Assembly: GCA_963576735.1 (NCBI GenBank)
Contig: OY755175.1
Coordinates: 11,424,401-11,488,400 of the forward strand
Reading direction: 5' to 3'
Length of the DNA: 64,000 nucleotides
From: Bedellia somnulentella
Lineage: Eukaryota; Arthropoda; Insecta; Lepidoptera; Bedelliidae
Made by a program: the position numbers and the translations under genes. This document shows positions 56,200-64,000 of this stretch, piece after piece; positions within the stretch are counted from its first letter, which is position 1; every line of letters begins with the position of its first letter. The notes beneath the pieces were generated by a model, which did not search any database, had not been told where the DNA came from, and was given only the letters and a program-made list of their open reading frames with translations.

Positions 56200-58135
56200 C
56201 TTCTTTAGTTATTCAAATAAAGATCTAGAGTAGACCGACACGTTTTCGTATGTTTGAAGTGTATTTCACTTTGTAATTATGTCCTTAACATAAGTAATAA
56301 AATGCTACGAGTCCAGCAGCACGAATACAAATTACCTCGATCAAAATTTTAAAGCTAAACCACTTTTAGCGATTTTATAACATAAATAGATCTCCTTCCG
56401 TTACATGTATAGTGAAAATTTGCATTTACGACTGGCTGGTTAGTTGTCATGGTGACCATTTAATATTTCATAGTCAAAACAAAATGGCACGAACGCGCGT
56501 GGCTTTTAATGCTATTCAAATTACACAAAACAGTTAATTCTTACAAGAAAATATTTAATAATGGACGCATACGGAAGGCTGTGCAGAATTAGTTACTGAA
56601 TCGTCCAGACTACCCAAACATACCACTCGCATACTATCGTTGTACAGTCTACACACAAATTTAGACGGGCTTGTGTTCAAAGCAATTATAGTGAATAGTG
56701 CTCACTTCAGCAATGGTAGAAATTCGCGTATAAATCGCGTCACAGACCACAAACAAAAACGGGCATGTGGACCGGCGCGGCGCCCATTATTTTCGACTGC
56801 ATAATCGCTTCGTCCGACGCCCGCATCGTTTCCCTTGCTATTTTATTTCCTCCCTGCATGGTTGTATTTTGAATGAGCAAACCTTTTTCAAAGCTTACTC
56901 TGCACAAATATTAGACCGTGTTTAACTTCTTTTTAAAGTCTAATTTCGTTCAGTGGATTTGGCATAGCGATGAGCTCGGCGACAGACCGAAGCCACCACG
57001 ATATGATTTGGTCAAAATCTGTGCCCGCTGTAAACGGATTAAATTCAGTGCAACATGTGAATCGAGAGGACGGAACCGGGTATGAATACAAGTAAGAACC
57101 ATTCAATTGCAGAGGGAGAACAAAGATGAAGTGAATTAATATATCATTGTTGTGTTTGAACAATTCAACAAACACAACAAAAGTTTTCCAAGTAATAAAA
57201 CCCTTCAATATTTGCTTTATTAGCCAAAAACAATATAAGTAAAAGTATTGTAAAAATGAGAAAGAAAATATACCATTACTTATAGCGGGAAATCGATGAA
57301 TTCTATCAGGGTTGTTTAGCTAGAGAAATTGTTAGCTGCTGGTACGTCGACATTTATTTACTGTCGCTCTTTATCTAGAGCTGACGGCAGCGGTTTCGTC
57401 AACTGCATTAATTTGGTAAATTGATTACGGCGGAAAGTTAGTTGCGCGGTTGGAAAGCGCTCTTGCACGTTCCCTTAGAACGCTAGTCAGAGTGTTACTC
57501 AGTTTCGCGTACTTACCAATTCGGATTAATTGCTCACTTAACGAGACTTGTAATAAAGTAAAGCCACATCATGGCTAGTCTACTAAAGTTACGCAGTTCG
57601 TATGGGAAGCTAGAGAAACTTATTAAGCAAGTGCTTGCTATCAAATTAATCCACAAGTTAAGCGAGTAACCCGACCGTAAATATTGTACTTTATGTCAGT
57701 ATTTATCTGTGCTTCTTAGGATAGGTCTATTTTTTATACTCAGTTTGTTTCAGATAAGTTTGTATGCCACGAGTGTAGACATTGTTTTTCTTTATGAAAT
57801 GTTTTAGAAGAAATGATAATTGCTTAAAATGCTACAGATGAAACCAATTTTCATTTCAGTCGAAATAAGCAACCGCCAATAGTATTTTCGGTTTTCCTTT
57901 ATAAATTAACACCAACACAAAGACAGAATTTAGTGTTTATTTGCTTAAATAGGTAAGTATTTGTGAAAAAAGTATATAAAAGAAAAACAATCGGAATAAT
58001 GACATAAATACAGGCACAATTCGCAGCCGAATAAATGGTCCGGAAACTAATATCATTAATAGAAATGAGCACTGAAGATCACCATAACATTGGTTGAGGA
58101 TTCGATGCAGTAAAAGAATACTGACAAAGCAATTT
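56200..58135. other. Balanced, unique-looking DNA, no gene seen
   Basis: Sequence at 56560-57120 and 57280-57550 is less AT-rich and non-repetitive (for example ATTTACTGTCGCTCTTTATC). A short hairpin TTGTTGTGTTTG/CAAACACAACAA lies at about 57148-57181. It could contain regulatory elements; no coding exon is recognised. Confidence 0.35.
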
Positions 58136-58139
58136 GAGA

Positions 58140-58205
58140 ATAGGACGGAAGCGACAGGCGGGAGCGGCGGCGGCGGCGCGGAGCTTGGCTGCGCTGCCGA
58201 TGTGT
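58140..58205. promoter_or_regulatory. GC-rich patch
   Basis: CGGGAGCGGCGGCGGCGGCG at 58160-58179 in otherwise AT-rich DNA, like the other isolated patches. Confidence 0.25.
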
Positions 58206-60143
58206 TTTGATAGCAACGCTTTTGTGTGGCTGTTTTATAAAATATATTTATGAGCCCGATGAGATCCGCAAAACGGCAGCTACTACCTTAATAACTTTCT
58301 CAGGATTCTTTAGGGGAAATTGAGCCCCTAAAAGGGTTTAGCAATTTACTGAACATTATCGTCTTCTATACTTTTTTTTCGTCTAGTTCCTATGAAAAAA
58401 AGCTACAAAATGTGTATAAAATCTAGACTACTTACTTAAATAAAGGGTTTTATGATTAAACCTTACAATGAAAATGCAAAGAATTTGATAAATATTGGAT
58501 TAAAGAAATGACATTTCAATATACTTAACCCCGAATTTTCTTATAAAAACCGAAAATTCCGCAAAATGCTTACGGTATAATAGTTCGAGCAGCGTGTACT
58601 GCAATCACTACTTACAATTCAACTTATGGTCAACTTTGAATTTGGTAGTGAAACTGTGAATGAAAACCGCGAGTTAATTTATTTTTGTTTTACCATACAT
58701 AAAAATTGTGAACCGTTCTTTTTGGGCGCCTTCAAATATGCATTGTTTTTTTGTGTAGTTTTGTCATCGATCAGATAATATTTTTTAAATATAATTTAAA
58801 TAATATATTTTTTTTCTTTGTGCCTTAGTAAGGTGGGTTTTTTTTAAAGAGTAGTGCCATCCCGTTATTACGTAAAATAGGCGCATAGTAGACGTCGACT
58901 TCCGGAAAAAGCCGTTCACAATATATAATTTTATTCGTAAAATACAATACTGGTCAATTCAAAATAATGCACATAGTTACCAAGTTTAATTTCTGCTTCG
59001 CACTTAATAAGGATGATTGATAAAGTGTCATTAATATTTATACGGAAATGTTAAAACTTTAATTTAATTCATTTACGTAGAGTAGACAGTCTGTGACACA
59101 AAGTGTTGTGGAACGTGATATTTTTTTAAATGAGCCAACTGTTCTCGTTGCAACTAGCTTAACAGGTTAAGTGAGTTGTTTTTGGATAAATATAGTTGAA
59201 TTAAACTAAACTTAATTGTTACGTACTTTCCTGTGCATTTAATTAAATATCTAATATTCTGCTTGGTAAATTAATTAAAACTAACATTCTGCTTAATAAT
59301 TTAATTCAAACTTTAGCAGTACTTGGTATTGAATACTACTGTACATATTGATGGCTTTTTATTTATCTTATAAATCAATGGAAGCCGGCTGCACGAACTA
59401 AAGAGTGTCTCGCAAGTGATGCGACGGAGAATCACGATCCAACGCCATCCAGCGAACATTATGTAAACTATAAATACATAGTTTATTAAAATATCGATCT
59501 ACAAAAACGTTCGTGGGTTGCGTTGGTAAAAGTATAAATGTCATTGTAAAGTAAACAGACTCTTCAGACAACCGTTTGTTTATTATTTATGTTTTTAGTC
59601 AGTTAGTTTTCACGGCTTCGTCGAAAATGTACATCGGAAGAACTATATTACGTAAAGTAGCGCATGTATTTGCTTAACGAATAAAATGTTCACCGAACTA
59701 GTTGCTCGAAGCAGCGGCGAAGCGGCATCAGCAGTTTACAGAGATCATTAAGTTTTCTGTCACGAACAATCAACGAGTTGGCAACACAGCAAGCGTCATC
59801 TGTGATTCTGTTGCTTGCCTACGTTACATATAATATTTTCATTATTTGCACTTTTGATTGTCCAAAATCAATCGCGACATGCAAATATTTGCGATGTCCA
59901 CTAGGCATCAGCTGTTATGAATTGTTCGAGCGTCGATGCAGTGATGCAATGCAATTGCCTATTAAAAATTTAAGTCATGATTCTCTATAAAATCTGATAA
60001 ATGCAATTCTGGCATGGTTGATATCCATATTTAATACTATATAATGCGTATTTATTTAAGTTTTTTTACTTTTAAAACCAATTTTAATGAAAATATTTGG
60101 AAGTTATTCATTTAACTGTATTGCGAGATAGAATCATTAATAA
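58206..60143. other. No recognised feature
   Basis: AT-rich DNA with moderate-complexity sequence at 59380-59480 and 59680-59960. Nothing supported. Confidence 0.4.
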
Positions 60144-60789
60144 TCCTATTAATATTACATAAACATAACATAAACGTTCACGCCGTTTATCCCCGAAGGG
60201 GTTGGCAGAGGTACCAATACTCCTGAACTCACATGGCAAGCGCCATCTAGTTACCAGAGAAGGTACCCACGTTTTGCTTAGACAGTGTACTCACGTGATA
60301 GGGGGCAGGCCTATCGCCGTTTTGTACGAATACACTGTCACATGACTAAGTACAACTCAGCCATGTGGGTTTCCTCACGATGTTTTCCCTCACCGTTAGC
60401 AACCATGATAAATTAACCACACATATGACTTTAGAAAAGACAAATTGGTGTAGGCCCGTCCCAGGATTGGAACTCACGCCCTACTGTTTTCGGGCGGGTG
60501 TTCTACCCACTGGACTATCATGTCGCTATTAATATTATAAATGTGAAAGTTTAGATGTTTGGATGTTTGTATGTTGGTGGCAAAAAGGCTCCTCAAGTAC
60601 ATAATTTATATAAATGAAATTTGGCAGAATGCTAGATAAAGACCCAAATCATAACATAGGATACTTTTTACACCGGAAACATTTGACCTATAAATTATTC
60701 ACGCCTGATTGAACTAAGAGTATTGGAAAAAAATCCTTAAGCTTTGACATAAGCAAATTTGACAGTACGAAGTCTGTCGGGTCAGCTAG
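60144..60789 (+). mobile_element. Helitron interrupted by SINE-A
   Basis: Starts TCCTATTAATATTA at 60144 (A at 60143), continues after the SINE-A as TATAAATGTGAAAGTTTAGA, and ends GTCGGGTCAGCTAG at 60789, followed by T. Without the SINE and one target repeat the Helitron is about 266 bp. No helicase coding sequence. Confidence 0.85.
60158..60525 (-). mobile_element. SINE-A, full-length, nested in Helitron
   Basis: A 368-bp minus-strand copy with tail at the left and tRNA-like head at the right (A-box region GATAGTCCAGTGGGTAGA; B box slightly decayed to GTTCCAATCC). The exact 12-bp target duplication CTATTAATATTA at 60146-60157 and 60526-60537 is Helitron 5'-end sequence, so the order of events is certain. 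Confidence 0.95.
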
Positions 60790-60794
60790 TAATA

Positions 60795-61031
60795 AATATA
60801 CGGATATATTATACATAGATCAAGTTAGCCTCAAACTAAGTAGAACTTGTTTTATGGAAAACTAACTCAACGATAAATTTAATATTATATAATACGAGTA
60901 CACATATAAATTACATCCAAGACTGAAAAACCATAATTTCATCACATAAATGTTGCTCTCAGCGGGGATCGAACCCGCAATCTCTGGACCGAGAAGCTAG
61001 TTACCTATCCACTCGGCCACAGACGTCGTCA
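60795..61031 (-). mobile_element. tRNA-derived SINE, second copy of the 32975 family
   Basis: Minus-strand head with A-box region GTGGCCGAGTGGATAGG and B box GGTTCGATCC at about 60958-61030. Body and 3' end GATCTATGTATAATATATCC match 32975-33211. Its 3' end abuts the Helitron terminus at 60789. Confidence 0.85.
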
Positions 61032-61158
61032 ATACTAAATGGGAGTCCGCTAATAAAAAAAATATTTATAGGCTTTACTCCTGCTTATTCAACATGTATC
61101 ATGCAGTTTTCGAAACGATTAAAAATGAATTGTTTGGGCTTTGTTAAAAATACATGGA
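61032..61158. other. No recognised feature
   Basis: Nothing supported. Confidence 0.4.
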
Positions 61159-61159
61159 A

Positions 61160-61300
61160 TAACAACGGGCAGCGGGCTAGCGGGTGGTATGGTAATGAGG
61201 GTTCGCGTAAAGTGGACAGGGTGTGACGTCACAGCCGCCGCTGGACCGCAACCGCACCGCAGACGCCCGCACCTAACGAGCGGGCGTGCATTTCCAATAG
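61160..61300. promoter_or_regulatory. GC-rich patch
   Basis: GC and CpG rich between about 61165 and 61290 (CGCCGCTGGACCGCAACCGC). Frames of 65-85 codons are unrecognised. Confidence 0.25.
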
Positions 61301-64000
61301 TACACTTTGCATGCAATGTTAACCGCCCTCTCGCTGCGATTCTCCGTCAACCTACTAATTCCTTCAGAGGCTTTGACATGCATGTTTTGAGATCATAGAA
61401 GGGAAAGTTAATTAACAGCGATACCCTTTAAAGTCTGGTTTTCTATTTACAGTAAATTATTCGAGTATGATATTAATGACGAAAATTAACCTGGTGATGT
61501 AGTTGTGTTTAGATTCTGTCGATGTTATGTGATGTTTCTTTATGCTAGGGGCCAAAATAAAATAAAAATAAACTCAGTTTTCTTAGTTTGCACACTTACA
61601 AAAACCCATACCCATAGTACCCATGACATAAATAATTTCCTGGCTGTCTTAGGATGACTTTCTATATAACACTTTGAGAGACTCCATCGCTCCTACACTA
61701 AACACATTTTACTTCGTACTGGTTTATTTCAAATTATTTAGGTCTACTTACTGTAATCACCTATTTTCCAGTATATTCTTAGTTAACGTTCCATGACAAA
61801 GCAGAAATGTGTGGAGTGGGAAACACAAGTCTGTTCTCGGGAAAGTTTGCGCTGTAGGTAGTAATACGTATTAAGTTCGAGTAGGCGACCGAGACGCTAT
61901 CTCCTGTTATGTTAAGTAGCCATTTTAGTAAAGAAAATAAGAAAAGTTAGAAACGGCCGCGAGGCGCCATCTCACAATGCAAGAGATTCCAAGTAGGTTT
62001 ACTACCATCAACTCCTATTTTTTACAACTTTTCTGTTTCAAATTGGCAATCTAAGTGATGCGCACCCCATTTTTCATAGTTTCACAGCTGAATAGTTTTA
62101 TCTGAGACTCGAATGCTTGTTTTTCGAAAAGATGTTTACGAATGTCACAATTGTTTCTTCTTGTTATATTCTTCTAAAGAAACACGCCTGCTCTCTTCTT
62201 GTGCATATCTTAATAACCGACTGTGAGTATTGCCCTAGATATGATTGAAACAGTCGTCGACCTAGCAATAAATGCTAAAACTCGACTATTTACTTATTAT
62301 CTTCTAGGAACAAAATAAATATGCACATCGCGGCTGAAATATTACAATTTGTAGATTCAAAGCGCTGTATTACTCTTAATGTGATCACAATCGTGATTAC
62401 ATAATATAATGCATTTGTTAAATATATGCATGGAACAATTGATGTCAGCAGTAGATACGTAACACCTGTGCAGGGTGCTTTACCTAAGTGCTGTGGCATG
62501 TCTTATCGTCGCTATATTCAAACTCTCCACGATATAACCAAGCTAAATCTGCATCATGGGACTTTCTTTACGATATACAACTTGAATATAAATGTATAAT
62601 TCTGTGTAGCACTTCTAGGACTTGTGAAATTATTAAGGAAACTTTGATTTACGAAAGACCTATAATTATTACCTTTGAGAAAAATCTGAACACCATGATG
62701 AACCATACAGCGTCAAGGAAATAGAATTGAATATTTTGCAAAGAACCTAGAAAACAATAAATAAGCAGTAATTCGCAACTTAAACGCGATTGAAAAAATT
62801 AAATATTGTAATGCGAATCAGCAAGTCTAATCCCGAGGAAAGGATAATGCGAAATAAAGACGACGGTTGACTGTGTTTTTTGTAGGTCGCGAGTCATCCA
62901 TCACCCGATGTCGACTGATTTATGGCAAGAGCGTATCAGCCCAATGAGGAGAATCGGAGCCTATTGCGTTCGCGAGCGCCACGACGCGACAACGCTATTA
63001 GGAATGGAACGCGATCCACTCACTAGTAAGATGGGTTCTCTGTTCACTCTTGTATGCTACAGTGACGTGAGCAATTTTAAGACCTTCAATCATCATCTAC
63101 ATTGTCGTCGCATGTTGTGTAATTACGTATAGCTTTTTGTTAAAGCGAGTCAATTGCATTCCGCATCTTTCGAAGATGAGAGAAGATAGCATCAGCTACG
63201 AGATATACAAATGGCAGAACTTATAATTAAATAATTGGATTTTGGATTGCAACTGTAAAATAATATTAGCCAGCAAGTAATCTGTGAGGAAAGGCAAAAT
63301 CAGAGCTAAATTAAATTCGTAATATGTTCCGTGCATTAAAAGCTCATAGATTAATAATTTAACTTATTTGATAACTGCATTTGCGCAACAATAAACAATT
63401 AAGTAATGATATTAATTTCTAAGCATTAATTGATTATTCTGTATGGCAGTAGACGCTTTTGTTCCTTTTCGATAATGATTCAGCAATAAAGTTTATTATC
63501 AAAACTTTTACAATGACTCTGGAAATATAAAAGTTTTTTCAAAAGTTTTATCCAAAAATAACATTACACTATAAGCGATTTTAATAAAATTTAAACACAA
63601 GCAAACACTAATTTGGATGGATGTTTGTTTTAAAGTGATAACGGCAGTTAGCGTGTACACTGATATTGCATCGGTGCATTCTGAAGGAAATTGCCATTGT
63701 TTATCATGGATGCGTGACGGGTGAAATTGAAGTTATCTGGCGGATATACGACATTGCTACAGCGACTGAGATACTAGGAGCAACGCCACGTCACGCCGCC
63801 GTCACGCGACGCGGGCACATAAGTAACGTCTGCTGCGGTATCGAGATGCAATTATCTTAGCAGTAATTATCCTTTTCATCATAATTTGCATTGCACATTG
63901 TCGTTATATCAAATCGACATTCTGAAGTACTCTTAGGCGTAATAATTAAACTCAAGTTGCATCTAATCCCGATCACAACCATGTTTCTATTAAGTGGGAA
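61301..64000. other. Mostly unrecognised DNA
   Basis: No repeat family matches. Balanced stretches at 62880-63130 and 63640-63850 (with CACGTCACGCCGCCGTCACG) carry short open frames on the + strand, but neither shows a known protein motif or clear splice sites. They may be non-coding regulatory DNA or exons I cannot recognise. Confidence 0.35.

Noticed and set aside
1..64000. CRISPR array, bacterial operon, riboswitch or prophage content
   Set aside because: The sequence is clearly insect. Regular short repeats here are retroposon tails (TATG, TTATG), not CRISPR.
1..64000. Hox-cluster origin, suggested by scattered TAAT-rich flanks and GC patches
   Set aside because: No homeobox exon and no Hox microRNA (mir-10, iab-4) seen. 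The microRNAs present are mir-1 and mir-133.

Overview
This is AT-rich insect DNA, almost certainly from a moth or butterfly (Lepidoptera). The repeat families are the ones typical of that order: RTE-clade LINEs of the HmRTE-e type, short Helitrons running from TC(N)nAATATTATAAA to CTAG inserted between A and T, several tRNA-derived SINEs, and foldback elements. I found no convincing host protein-coding exon in 64 kb. Almost every short open frame is a shadow or lies inside a repeat.

The functional core is a pair of deeply conserved muscle microRNA genes on the + strand. mir-1 has its mature arm at 1597-1618 and mir-133 at 26013-26034. They lie about 24.4 kb apart, and both have intact hairpins. 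A CpG-rich island precedes each one (about 870-1400 and 25500-25760). The simplest reading is one long primary transcript, or two neighbouring transcripts, with the space between them filled by transposable elements.

Layout: 1-1.7 kb, GC-rich island and mir-1. 4-9.5 kb, AT-rich DNA with a tRNA-SINE (called SINE-A below), an RTE scrap and a 1.7-kb foldback transposon (6690-8431) carrying two nested retroposons. 9.6-16 kb, a hairpin MITE, mosaic RTE and SINE-B debris, tRNA-SINEs and a GCC-repeat island. 17-24.7 kb, dense repeats: LINE scraps, a MITE, a Helitron, full-length SINE-B and SINE-A copies with target duplications, a foldback composite and a dead mariner. 25-26 kb, a 200-base assembly gap, the GC island and mir-133. 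28.0-30.0 kb, a young 5'-truncated RTE with an intact reverse-transcriptase frame and a perfect 14-bp target duplication. 32-36 kb, scattered GC patches and SINEs. 36.3-38.2 kb, a LINE split by SINE-A and a second copy of the composite. 38-50 kb, mostly unique-looking DNA with GC patches, a palindrome at a SINE-B tail and a short Helitron. 50.5-51.9 kb, a DNA transposon with TIRs of about 360 bp and a CXC cysteine-rich reading frame. 53-56.2 kb, a retroposon cluster. 60.1-61.0 kb, a Helitron interrupted by SINE-A and followed by another tRNA-SINE. The rest is largely featureless.

Two retroposon names are used throughout. SINE-A is about 370 bp, has a tRNA-like head with A and B boxes, and ends in TTATG-type repeats. 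SINE-B is about 250 bp, has no visible pol III boxes, and its last ~45 bases resemble the 3' end of the local RTE. It is therefore a candidate parasite of the RTE machinery.
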